64,000 nt of DNA, taken from Takakia lepidozioides. Lineage: Eukaryota > Streptophyta > Takakiopsida > Takakiales > Takakiaceae. The translations under genes were made by a program, and so were the position numbers. The notes beneath the pieces were generated by a model, which saw only the letters and a list, made by a program, of their open reading frames with translations, did no database searches and was not told the origin of the DNA. Location: the NCBI GenBank assembly GCA_030704615.1, contig CM060732.1:51627053-51691052 (forward strand), written 5' to 3'. Below, in pieces: positions 10,860 to 22,633 of this stretch; position 1 is the stretch's first letter, and each line of letters opens with the position of its first letter.

Positions 10860-11578
10860 AAATAAAGTCCGGGTAGCTCAAATAGTCCAGTGAGGGCACG
10901 CGTCTGGACGCCTGGCCTCCCCACAGTAGGAGCCTGCCATACCGACGAGTGTCGCCTTAACCCACGGTTACACCGCGACGACCACGTGGTGCAGTAGGGG
11001 ATAAGAAGGATAGTGCATATTAGCCGGGGGTTTTGAATGCTGTTACTCAGTCCTCGCCAAGACAAGACAGGGGACTACTGTGAAGCGTTGGTGAAGCGGC
11101 TTGAAGGTTGCAGGACGTCAACGATTTGTGCTCGATCGGTCTGTTGCTTATCAGTTATCTGGAAATCGGCAAAGCTTTGTTCTATTGATTCTGGTAATTT
11201 CTTGGTCTGGCGTTTCCTGCCACTTGCTCCCATGCCAAGTTTCGGATTCTTGCTAAATTTCAAAAACAATTCTAGGTATGGTGAAAAGGTAGACAGTAGA
11301 AGAGTACGATAATTCTTTACGGAACGTGGTTGAGGCCACACAAACATGTGGTTCACCCCTTTGAGGAGTCACAGCTCAAATGATGGTCCACCGTTTCTAT
11401 GCGTTCAAGTGATAAGGATATAGTGAGTGGTATCAAGTTTTTTGGTATGCAATAAGTGAATGGACATGTTTGATGGATTGCAGGCTACATTTTCTGCTTC
11501 TGTTTCTCTTCAATTCCAGCTTTAATTCCAGTAGGAGATAAACTCATCTTGTTTGCAGGTTGCATTTTGGTTGAAAGA
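10860..11578 (+). promoter_or_regulatory. GABA-transaminase upstream region with SINE-like sequence
   Basis: At 10868-10920 GGGTAGCTCAAATAGTCCAG resembles an A box, followed by GC-rich sequence that could belong to a second SINE type (low confidence). At 11558 a good acceptor (TTTGCAG) precedes the first ATG of the transaminase by 20 bp, so an intron ends here. The frame from 11559 to the ATG is open, so an upstream exon could be a 5' UTR exon or add N-terminal residues. Confidence 0.4.
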
Positions 11579-14500
11579 ATGGCGTCAGCGATTCGTTGCG
11601 GTGGTGCTGAAAATGGAAAGCGGGAAAGCTCAGACGTGGGAGTGGTGAAGGGGACGGGTGAAACGGAGGTGCCGCAAGAAAGGTTTGTTTCTCATTTTTT
11701 CAACTCCTGCTGGTTTATGGTTTATTTGTGAAAAACGCGAAGGACGTCGAAAAGACCGGGTGCCCTATATGTATATTTTTTATGTGAAGGAAATTGAGCT
11801 AAGATTGATATACGGCTTTTGTGTATGAACTGTCTCTGTCAGATCATTTGGGCATTCTATGTTGGCTCCCTTCACTGGAGCAAAGACAGAAATGGAACCC
11901 TTAATCATTCAAAAGGGGGAGGTATTTGAGTGTCCTTTTGTCTCTTAGACAAGGAGTTTTTGGAGTTTAATTCATGTTTCATGAACTGTTTGAGTTGAGA
12001 TGTTTTCACGAAAGAAGTACCATGCACTTGATTTTGTTTTTCGATGCACAGTTGTATTTGTTGCAAGCTATGGAATGAACTGATGGCATCTTCCACCTGT
12101 TGAGCATCTGGCAATGTTTGACAATGCAATAAAGGATGCCTTTAGTGTACAATTGCCACATGAAACGGATTTCACACCACAGAGGTTGTCTCTATTCAAT
12201 TGTTTATTTGCCTGGTGTTTGTCATTTGGCCCAAGAAGGGCTTGCTTTGTAAGAGATAAGAAAGTAGAAATCCACACTTTCACACTGCTTTGTCTGTTGC
12301 CTGGTATCTCGGGTTTGCAGAGGATCTATGTCTGGGATAACAAGGGTAACAAATACATTGATGCTCTGGCAGGCCTCTGGTGCACTTCTTTAGGTTATAA
12401 ACCTCCACTTGACCTCGTTTCTCTGGTTCATTGTTTCTATTTCACTTTTGAACTTCTTACATTATGCTACAGAGAGGAGAGTGGAAAGTACTCTCTGCGG
12501 AGGCATTTCCAACTGTTTCAGGATTGTTTGGTATAAGAGGTGCAGATCACGTCAAGTTCAATTGTCCATGGCTTGAGTGTCTTGGGTATACATTGTGCAG
12601 TATGTTTGAAATTTAATTGCCTATGGTGCAGTAGCTTGGTAATGAATGTTGTGATGCAAGCCCTGAGATTGTTTTGGTGGTTGACAGGATTCAGTGAGAA
12701 GCGCCTAGTAGATGCAGCTGTGAAACAGCTGAATACTCTGCCATTTTATCACTCTTTCTGGAATCGTACTTGCCAGCCCCCTCTGGTACGGTCCATTGAC
12801 CCGAGTCTGAAGGTTCACACTTGGAAGTACTGGGAAGCTTAATTATGCATTCAAGTTGAGGTATGGTGGTCAGTTCGTTTTCTGAAGTGAGATACATCTG
12901 TTCATGACGACATGAATTGGAAAACCCGTCGGTTTGAACGCAAGAATAAAGGCATCATCTGTTATCATTAAGTAGTTTCTGTGGGCGGCTGTAGGATCTG
13001 GCACAGGAGCTAATTGACATTCTCAAACCTGTCAATATGGCCAAGGTCTTTTTCTGCAATAGTGGGTCCGAGGCCAATGATACGCAGGTATACCACTTGA
13101 TTTTTCTGATGCTGTGATCATTCGGTGCAATGGAGCCACATGTGTTTTGGCTGTTTTTGTGCATCGAAGTCTCCTTGCTCTTCATGTTTTAAGTGGGCGC
13201 AGTGGGTTTATTACACTAACTGGTTGAATTCCGTTGCAGATGAAGCTGGTTTGGTATTATAACAATGCTTTGGGAAGACCCAACAAAAAGAAAATTATTG
13301 CTCGCCAGAAAGGGTAATTTGCTCATGCCCACCAACTAGATTCCTGTTTGTGTCTTGTGGGATTGGCATGGAAGCAGGAAGTCCTAAATGTTGCAGATGG
13401 AGGCCTTGATCTGTAGGATCATTGCAATCTGACAAGTTTGCTTGATGGGGGTTGGTGATGTAGTTGGATGTTTGTTTAACATCTTTGTATGACTGTTGGA
13501 AATAAATACTGACCCCTTGTTGAATTGTGCTTAGAAAGGAGATATTTGTTCACATTTCTTGCATTATTATTCTGCATACACTGTTCTGCATCTCATGACG
13601 AGGTATATCAACCTCAAAAGTGTCAAAGTTGCACAAAATATGAATACCGTTCGCAAGAACTCTTAATACTATTGTGGGGCTCTGTGGCAGTTACCATGGT
13701 GTCACATTTGCGGCTGCCAGTCTTTCCGGGTATGTGACTCTTCAGGAAGTCATATGACAAATGTCTTCTTGGAAAGCAAGATGTTTTGCAAACATGCAGT
13801 GTATGAGTGAGAAGTTTTATGAATTCACGCTGCTTCTGGGTGTAGCCATGCTTTATTTCTCCTATCCATGAAAGCTCCAAATTATGGTGTTGTGCTCAAA
13901 GTGGAGAGACATAAAGGTTTGGTGTGAGCTTTGTTTTAACAGTATCTAGGGAATTCTTGTGTGGGGCAGTTTGACATCACTCCATCAAAGCTTTGATTTG
14001 CCGGGTCCTATGGTGGTCCATACTGACTGTCCGCACTATTGGCGCTACCATTTACCAAGTACAGACTTTCCCTTTCCCATATTGTTGTACATGTCACATG
14101 CAATGTTGTATATTGGTGTGATGGGAAATTCCATCTCACAGCAACATTGGGAAGAGTTGAGGCACAGGGAGGCACAGATCCTTCTTCCAAGATCCTTGTG
14201 TCCTCATACATAATGAGGCCCCTGAAAGGCCATGGGGTGTCACTATGACCAGTGGTGAGTGATGTCAAGTTAGGTTATTTTGAGTGCTTCGGAGTGAAGT
14301 GTCTCGCTGGTGCCAGTGTTGTATTTGATGGTCTATAACAAATGGAACATCTGTTTCAGATGAGAGCGAAGAAGAATTCTCATCGAGATTAGCAGAGAAC
14401 TTGGAGAAGTTGATCCTGAAGGAGGGGCCTGAGACAGTAAGTGCCTACCAACGACGATTGTATGTGAGAAGTGCCAGCAGTGCAGCATGAGTTGTGACGT

Positions 14501-17500
14501 TATGCATACTGTATGGTTTGTGGTCACATAGCATGGTTATGACTACTATGATATACTATGTCCAGCAAGTAAGCAATTGATATTGGACTGTGTATTCTGC
14601 CTTCCAATGCATGGGTAACTTGTGCTGTCGGTCGGCAGTATATAGTTTGACCCTAAAACCATAAACCCATGGCTTTGGAGGGTATGCCGTGTATGCGGGA
14701 CATAATCAACTGACACAGGATGAATGTATGGTTTGTCTGCTTGGGAACTGTTAGATGCTAGTATTAGGAGGTCTCTGCACACCTAGGGTACTAGATCTCT
14801 TTCCTAGTCAGGAAGAGAACTAATTCGAAAAGGTTTGATCTGAGGACCTTGATACAATTTAGATGTTGTTTGACCCTAAGGCTGTGCCAGTATTGTCTGG
14901 GGATAGAATCAAGGTATGAACAAGGGATGAACGTATAGTTTGTCCACTCACAAACTGTTAGATGCTAGTATTAGGAGCTCACTGCAAGGTGAGAGTGGGT
15001 TTAGGATTTGTGGGTTTAAACCCTAGACTTCACTGCAAGGTGAGTGGGTTTTTGGGTTCCTAGTCAGCAAGAGAACTATTAGAAAAGGTCTCATCAGAGG
15101 AGGACCTTGAGAAACATTCAGATATGGCAGTTACAGATTAGACTGTTAGGACACTCTCACGCAAGCATGTACAAGAAGATTTGAAGAAACTTCTACGTGA
15201 CTGTAAATTCAGATCGAAGGTTTTCAGATCCTCAGGCAGGGTTTCCTTTCTGGCAGTGTCCAATTTAACAGCATATCATGTCAAAATATAGCATCGGCTC
15301 TACTGTGCAGATTGCCGCCTTCATTGGAGAGCCTTGCATGGGTGCCGGTGGTGTCATACCTCCTCCTGCTACCTACTGGGACAAGGTTTTTCACCGCCTC
15401 TTCTATACAAGTCATGCTCCTCTCATCAAACTTCGATATCTTCGATTAAATCGCAGGAAAAATGGTGGCCATCATATCTTCTAGTCTGCATTGAGGTTAA
15501 CTTTGGCTTACTTCATGATGTCAAGTTTCTGATCTCATATTTTAGGACGTTAATACGCTGGTTTTACAGATTATGACTTGATTTGCAGATCCAGCCAATC
15601 TTGAAAAAGTATGACATTCTTTTGATTGCTGACGAGGTATTTCATCTTTTCACCAGTCCCAGTGACTGATGTTTTTCAAAGTCTTAGCTGATAACTTTTC
15701 AAGCAGAATCAGAATCCGATTTACTTGTATATCAATCTCATCAAAACTTTGTACTGTGCATCTATCTGGTCCAATCCAGATGGGTGGTTTCAAACGGAGA
15801 GAGTGTTTAGCACTGGTGAAAATCAATTTGCGTCTTTGGGCATGGTAGGTAGTCTGTGCTTTTGGAAGATTGGGATCCATGTCTGGGTCTGAGAAGTACA
15901 ACATCAAGCCTGACCTTGTGTCAGTAGCAAAGGTGAGTCCTCACTCTGCTGCTATACTCTGAGGATGGCTGGGGTGTTTTAATGGTCGATGCCAGCTGAA
16001 ATCTTTATAACTAATGAAGTTCAGTCTTTATTCTATTAGTGTGTCAGGCATAATATCCTCCTCAAAGTTGCATTTTATTTTGAAGTCTCGTGACTGAATT
16101 GGACTTACAACTTGAAGTGCACAGGCATGTATTGTGGGAATAGCTGCCGACTCTTTTAGTGCACAGCTTGCTTGAATATACCATTGCCTGCCTCACCCAT
16201 TGGTTCGTATGTACTGGTTTGATAGGCCTTGTCTTCGGCTTACCAGCCAATTGGAGCTGTTCTCATGAGTCAGAAGATTTCTGATGTAGTGGCCAGTCAA
16301 AGTAACAAAATTGGTAAGCTTGCTCTGTCCTTTCAAAACTCACCTATACATGAAACTTCATGGATGTCTTTTAAAGAGTTTCAACGCTTACTTTAGCGGT
16401 GGAGAATTGGTTGTTATGGACGAGTTCAGACTGGACATTAGGGCAGTTAATCTACTGATGTTATACTGGACTGGAGACTTGTATTTCCTACTGTATTAAC
16501 AGGTAAACTATCTTACATCTGATAGGCCTTTTCAATCATGGATTCACATACTCGGGTCATCCGGTGGCATGTGCGGTGGCCTTGGAGGCGTTGCGGATTT
16601 ACAAGTATGTACAGCCATTTTGTATTCAGTAGCTCTCTTGATTGTCAATCTGCGGTCTGTTCAGCACCGACTGATACATGGAGAGCAGGGAGAACCGCAT
16701 ATCTGGCGGATGCAAATGGGATGTCTGTCAACTGCATCTTCTTAGGTGTCCTTCCCGTAATTCCTATGGAAGTTTGAATTATAGCTATTTTCTGGAAATA
16801 GGTTTATGGTGTGGCTGAGTTATTTGAGAAAGGTTTGTTTCATATTACGGGAAATTTGTGCTGTGTGCAGGGAACGAGATATAGTGGCGCAGGTGAATAA
16901 AGTTGCACCAGCATTCCAGAAAGGCATGAAGGATCTTGCAGACAGTCCTATTGTGGGAGAGGTTACATTCACAATACCATTATAATTGTTATTCAATGCT
17001 GCAGCTTGTTTTCCCTCGGTGTGTTTGGTTCCTTTCTCAGTGTAAGATGGAGTTACTACCCTCCTTTAGGTACCTTCTAGGAATCACAGACAGTAATTTT
17101 TGGTTAGATACTTCTTGTCCTTTGTCCAGAGATTGCCAGAGATGTGTCTAGAGATTGCCTCTTCCTGTCTCTAAAGACTAAAAGAGTAGAATGTTCATCA
17201 GAAAAGGGTGCTTGATGTTTGTGAGCAGGTTAGAGGAGCAGGATTGATACTAGCTATAGAGTTTGCTGCTGATAAAGAAAAGGCTACGGCTTTCCCCTCC
17301 GACTGGGGTATGTCACTTGTCTTTCTCTCTTGGGGATATTTGCTGGTACAACCACTGATTGTCCACTGCTGAAAGTGATTAAATGAACCTTATTTCAAAG
17401 GGATGATGTGTTCTTGAATGTATGTTTGATGATTTTGTAGGTCCATCAGTTGGTAATGTGTGACTCTTTACTGACCACCAAAGGCAGGCAGTATGATCAG

Positions 17501-18190
17501 CAATGCACGTATTCTCTCAGTATGGGGGGAGAAATAGGGAATGAGGTTGGATTGCTATTGAAAAGCAGTTAAAATTAAAAATATTTATTAGTGCTGAACA
17601 TTTTGTTGTTGCTTGGGTCCAGGGGTTGCGACATACTTTGCGGCGCAGTGTGCAGCTTTAGGCATGCTGGTGCGTGTATCTGGTGACATAATCATGATGT
17701 CTCCTCCCCTCATCATTACGAGTGAGGAAGTCCACAAGGTTGGTTCATCCGGGTTTTATATTACCAGCCATTCTGTACCTGCAGTTATAGACACTCAAAA
17801 TGGGACTAGCAATAGAGAGGCACAGGCAGAGATGTGAGGTGGATGAGGAATGGTTTGACAGGAGTAGACATCTTTCCAGAGCACTTACCAAATAGCGATT
17901 ATGATTGCAAAAGCCTGTCTTCTTGGAAGTCATGTCACACTGTTGGTTGCCCTTCCACCCTTATGCCCCTGCCTATAGGGATGTCATTACATTGACCGGC
18001 AAGGGGCATTTGAGGAGTACTTGTATAGTGAAGGTAAGCAAGACATGGAGCAGGATTATCTTTGGTTATCCTAATTCTGTGATACTTCTTGGCACAGATG
18101 GTTAAAATAGCGGAACTGGCATTGAAGGCGACCGAGAAAGAAGTTGCTGAGTTGCAGGCCAGCAAAGCAAGTGGCAATGAGCAAGCTTGA
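11579..18190 (+). CDS. POP2: Gamma-aminobutyrate transaminase (class III aminotransferase)
   Basis: PLP enzyme that transfers the amino group of GABA to pyruvate or glyoxylate in the GABA shunt, mitochondrial in plants. Eighteen exons join in phase: 11579-11682, 11843-11921, 12321-12393, 12688-12785, 12995-13087, 13240-13313, 13691-13729, 13970-14058, 14360-14436, 15311-15385, 15589-15636, 15849-15932, 16226-16313, 16526-16604, 16871-16961, 17229-17307, 17623-17738, 18098-18190. The product is 492 residues (Arabidopsis POP2: 504). Visible motifs: [29 protein letters not shown] (PLP phosphate), [33 protein letters not shown] (Asp282), the PLP lysine K311 in [15 protein letters not shown], and SHxFTYSGHP-type [15 protein letters not shown]. 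All key residues are intact. The N-terminus before MLAPFTGA is short and lacks a clear mitochondrial presequence; an upstream exon may exist (acceptor at 11558). Confidence 0.95.
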
Positions 18191-18719
18191 AATGTGAAGC
18201 TAAAGTTCTCACCACCATGCAGACTGTATGTGGCAGTGGCCAACCTGATCTGGTGAGAATACCATGCATCATGATTGCTGTGTTTCACCTGCTGGAGACT
18301 GGCCCAAAGTGTAGTTGGAGTTTCAAAGTCAGGTGAAAAGACGAGGGGGTGGGGGAGTATTCTAGTCTGCAATATATTGTTGCATGGAGAACTTCACTAT
18401 CCTTTGAGCACCCATATGATTCTCTTTTGTCAGTGTAAGAGAATTTGTAGAACAATCTGCTGCAGTGGGGCTGTACAGGGGGAGTTGTACCTCAGTTGCA
18501 CCTCCAGTGGTGGGAGTGGGCAAACAAACATGACCGGTACATATACAAGTCTATCAATAAAATGATTTGGGCATTTACTAAGTAAATGTCAAAAGCTATT
18601 TGTGTATCATGTTTTGAAGAAAACTTGAGGGACAGTTGCACATCCTTTAAGTGGACCTCCTTTTGGACCCTACGCAATATGGATGTGGCTTCATTTTATT
18701 GCAAGCGTGTGAGCTGACG
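18191..18719. other. 3' flank of the transaminase, no gene seen
   Basis: This includes the presumed 3' UTR. Short frames only, with no motif or repeat recognised. Confidence 0.5.
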
Positions 18720-20245
18720 AGTATGGCCCGGGAGGTACAGCAGGGGACCTGTGCTCCGGCAGCCTCGGCCAATGCCCCATGTCAAATCATCCCCACCCCC
18801 TGACTGCGCGCCCGCCCGCCTGGGACCCTGACCCTTTTTGGCCACGCGGCGCCCCACAGCACCGCCTGATCTCCATCCCCTCATTGGGTTGATCCCCCTC
18901 CTAGTGCTGGAGGATCATCCTCCACCCCCATCTCCAGCAACTTGGTGCTACCCGGAACCATCGATCCCCTCCCCATCCATCCAACCTCAATTAAATGGAT
19001 GACGGCTGGATGAAGGCCCCATGATGCGCTCATCGCCATGTGGCGCTCCCGTCGCCGTCAATCCCCTCTTCCCATCCACGGCGCGCTCCCCCAGACGTCG
19101 CCGCTCCCCCCCACGCGCCTTGATCCCCCTTCCGGACCGGTTGGGCTTGATCCCCCTTCCGGACCGGGAATGATCCCCCAACCCTAATCGCCCGCCACGT
19201 GCGGCTCCACCGGACCATCGATCCCCTATGCATCCATTCAACCTCACAAATAATGGATGTTGTGTGTCATCCGCCCCTCATCCCCCGCCATCCTCCCGAA
19301 CAAGGAATGGACGACAGCCGGATGAAGGCCAGATGACACGGAGAGGCCACGTGCCGCTCCCCCCGCCGTCGATCCCCTCTTCACATTGACGGCCCGATCC
19401 CCCGACACATCGCCACCGATCCCCCAACCAATGCGGTGACTGATCCCCCTCCACCCATCGGACGGCATGTGGCGCTCCCCCCCCCCCCCCATCCCCTCTT
19501 CCCATCCACTGCGCGATCCCCCGACACGTCGCCGCTCCCCCCGACCTAGCTTGATCCCACTCCGAACCGGCAGTGATCCCCCACCCCTAATCGCCCGCCA
19601 CGTGCTGCTCCCCCGAACCGTCAATCCCCTGCTCATCCATCCAACCTCAAAACAATGGATGTTCTGGGTCATCCGCCCCGCATCCCCCGCCGTCGATCCC
19701 CTCATCCCATTGGAGGCGCGATCCCCCGGGCCATCGGGGTCCCCCCCCCTCATTTGATCCCCCGTCCAATGCGGTCACTGATCCCCCTCCAGCCATTGGC
19801 CGCCACGTGATGCTCCCCTGAACCGAGGATCCCTTGCGCATCCATCCAACCTCAAAATTGGGTCATCCGCGGTCCCCCGACATTCGATCCCGTCCTCCCA
19901 TCCACATGGCGATCCCCCAGGCCGCGACCCCCCGCCTCGGTTGATCCCCCGTCCAAACCGGGAATTGATCCCCCTCTCGTCTTCTACAACCACATGGCGG
20001 TCTCCGTAGCCGTTGATCCCCTCATCCCATCCAAGACCCGATCCCCCGAGCCACCGCTCCCCCCGCCGCCGCCATGCCGGGTGTCCACCCTTGACCACCC
20101 CCCCCGTGCGTCAACGGCGGAGCGGGTGATCGTTCCCCCACCATGGCGGTCCCCTCTCCGTTGATCCCCCACACCACCTGGAGTGATCCCCCATCTTTCC
20201 GCTCCCCCCCCCGGGAGCGATCCCCCTTCCACGTGTCAAATGTCA
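18720..20245. repeat. C-rich complex tandem array built on GATCCCC
   Basis: About 24 GATCCCC(C) motifs occur in about 1.4 kb, nearly all on the plus strand, so that strand is strongly C-rich. A longer anchor, CTCCCC-GAACCG-TC-ATCCCC followed by CATCCATCCAACCTCA, recurs near 18950, 19195, 19595 and 19800, spaced about 245, 400 and 205 bp. Other shared blocks are CCGTCGATCCCCTCTTCCCATCCAC, TTCCGGACCGG and ATCGCCCGCCACGTG (a G-box-like CACGTG in several units). It is therefore a degenerate higher-order tandem repeat of about 200/400 bp. Long open frames here (for example 19244-19753 minus) are compositional artefacts. Confidence 0.75.
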
Positions 20246-20825
20246 GGGCTGTTTGCACGTGGCTATCATTCTGTTCATCTATGTCGTCTTCCCCCATCCA
20301 ACGGCCATGCACGTGTCTGTGAGATGAACGGAGTGGATGTATTGAAATTTAGGATTTTCGGCTGCTCGCAGATTTGATCCTCTTTGCACGCGTGTATGCT
20401 GCACTTGCGCGTGTAGTTTGCTGCTATGTACTGTTTCTGCAGGACGCGTGTGGTCTGCGGATGTGTACTGTTCCTGCAGGGGTGCCGAGCATCATGACTA
20501 GATCTTCGAAGTTGCGCACGTCATTCCTTCTATCACATCTGCGTGACACGTTGCAAATCCCCCGAATGGTTCCTTCAACCACAGGTCGTTTATATGGACT
20601 CCAACTATTTCAAGTGGAGGTGGACATCGTGTATATACGGATGTTTCGGTCATTCCTTGGAGCAGGATCAACGATTTTGTGAGAGGGGAGGAAGAAATGG
20701 CAGAGGCGCCCACTCACTTCAACATAAGTGTGCCTAAAAATGGAAAGATGAGGAGGGCAAGCTCTTAGCTCCAAGGGCCAATAGTTGCTCTCTTGTCATA
20801 AAGTCCGCCTTCACCTTTGTGGTTT
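20246..20825. other. Spacer between array and transposon remnants
   Basis: No recognisable gene. Repeated GCACGTG/GCGCGTGT-like words and two copies of TGTACTGTT-CTGCAGG (about 20427 and 20465) are the only structure noticed. The frame at 20374-20682 has no known motif. Confidence 0.4.
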
Positions 20826-21200
20826 CTAGATGGTCTCTATGTGTTCTTTGTAATGGCATGCTGCTTGTTTGCATTGTTTGCCGCGCCGTGTTCCTCTAGC
20901 AGGGGCATCGAGGGTGTCCTCTTGATAGAAGAAAATATTCCGGGGCTGGGCCTCCTTCCACATCTTTAGACTCGTCCCCTCGTCCTTATGTCGCTTGAAA
21001 GTCTCACATGCCAGCTTGTCCATGATGTTTATAATGGGCCATGATTTCAGCAGGCGACAACCCAGCACGTATGCTATCCGTTATCCTCATTTTTTGATGT
21101 GATGACACATCTGGTTGTTCACCTAGTGGATGAGTTGTACTTATGCGGGCCCGTAGCATCTCGTTGGATGTACCCCATGGAGCGAGCATGAAAGATATGA
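20826..21200 (-). pseudogene. MULE/FAR1-like transposase fragment, frameshifted
   Basis: On the minus strand two overlapping frames give consecutive pieces. The first (21189-21004) reads HPLGEQPDVSSHQKMRITDS and then IRAGLSPAEIMAHYKHHGQ. The second (21068-20826) reads ETFKRHKDEGTSLKMW then KEAQPRNIFFYQED. The order of an 'I..L..G.sP.qIM..h' helix and then a K.DE.SL..W....P..iFfYQ block is that of MULE-type/FAR1-related transposases just before the DDE core. A frameshift near 21010-21060 separates the parts, and no catalytic core follows. The family call comes from remembered motif pattern and needs a profile search. Confidence 0.4.
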
Positions 21201-21316
21201 AGGGCTATGTAAGAAACATGGCAAGGCCCGAGGGGAGCATATCTTTGAACCTGAAGGCTGAAACTACAACTCTCCAGAGGAATGGAGGACGGTGAAAATA
21301 CCAATTTGAAGAAGCA

Positions 21317-22593
21317 TTGGGTTTTTGCACAGAGTATATGGCAGGATTTGATGGAAGTGTACGAAGGGTGTGGGATGCAGATGAGGCAGAATCTGTGGAA
21401 CGTGAAGTTGTGGAAGGAAGTTCTAAAGCCCGAAAATTGAATGATTTGTGTGATATTGTACATGAGTACATCATTCAGAACCATCCTCGTCTATCAGTCA
21501 TGTTGGGGTAAGAAATCTACTTCATTGACATTCAGATTTCCAAGTTTTAGTCATTTATCATTAGTTGGCATATGACGTCTTTTCAAATCTCCCACGCCAC
21601 CTCTGTCAATCTCCTGGCTGACCCTCGGATTGTGACAGGACATATGAAGCAGAGTCCACACGGATAGAAGCCAGACGACGCTTGTTTCGTGAGGAGCAAG
21701 GGCTGGAAAGCATGAGCAATCCCACGGCAATTCAGTATCCTCCTGATTTGCATCCTTGTCCTCCATTTGCTGTTTGGCTCCCTCAAGGTGTACATGATCA
21801 TCTCTCAATTCAATCAGATGGGCTTGATCCTACAACACGTGAGGAATTACTGGATCTTTCAAGGCCTCCATCATTTACTGCCCTGTCATTCAAGAGTATG
21901 ACAGCGTATGGTAACCATTACAGGGTTACATCCCCCGGCATGAACACAACAAGTATGGTGTCTTTTGATTGTGGAGTCTCATCTGTTTTCCAGCACCAGC
22001 CCATTACCAACAATTCAGGCAATGACATGGAGGAGCCTACAAGATATGTGGGTCTTATAAGAGAGATTTTGCAAATTGACTATGGCCAAACACAGCCTAT
22101 AGTGTTTTTGTGTTCGTGGGTACGGGCGAATCGCGTGGGTCGTCAACCTATGTCAATGAAGCAGGATGATGCTGGCTTCACACTTGTCAATTTTAACCGT
22201 ATGCTTCCACCTTTTGAGCAACCTTTTGTGTTTCCTGGCCAGGTTGATCAAGTGTTTTTTTCTGATTGTGTGAAGGAGCCGGGGTGGAAAGTCGTCCTGG
22301 AGAAGAGCCCCCGAGCACGTAGAGTGGTCTGTGACATATCAATTGATAATGATGATGTGGTGGAAGTGGAAGGATTGTTAGCCCCACAAAGACTAGAGGA
22401 GACTCTGGTTACTGATGGCCCAACATGCAGCCGAGTGGTACCGGTTATTCCAGAGCAGGTGGCCTCCTTGTACCTCTGAGCACCCCGTATACGTGGTGAT
22501 GATGTTCAGCCAACCCTTGGACAATATCAAGTCTGTGATGAAGACAGTGATACATGTAGTGACCCAGACATAGATGAGGATGATGAAGATTAG
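21317..22593 (+). pseudogene. CACTA (En/Spm) element protein with DUF4216, decayed
   Basis: Two segments join in phase: up to 21507 (VEREVVEGSSKARKLNDL, IVHEYIIQNHPRLSVMLG) and 21639 onward (TYEAESTRIEARRRLF...). The intron 21508-21638 has GT (GTAAGA) and AG ends. The second segment carries DUF4216 of CACTA transposase-associated proteins: RYVGLIREILQIDYGQTQPI, VFLCSWV, DDAGFTLVNFNR, PFVFPGQVDQVFF, GWKVVLEKSPRARR. The 5' half (transposase core) is absent. The stop TGA at 22477-22479 interrupts a frame that stays open for 38 more codons and ends in an acidic tail (SDPDIDEDDED, stop 22591-22593). CGA-to-TGA change at a CpG is the likely cause. Upstream 21240-21316 seems frameshifted. Confidence 0.75.
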
Positions 22594-22633
22594 ATATGCG
22601 TTCCAATCACCTCTGCAATGAACTGGGGTATAA

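Noticed and set aside
19244-19753. A long minus-strand open frame of about 170 codons
   Set aside because: It lies inside the C-rich array, is dominated by Gly/Arg from composition, and has overlapping open frames on both strands.
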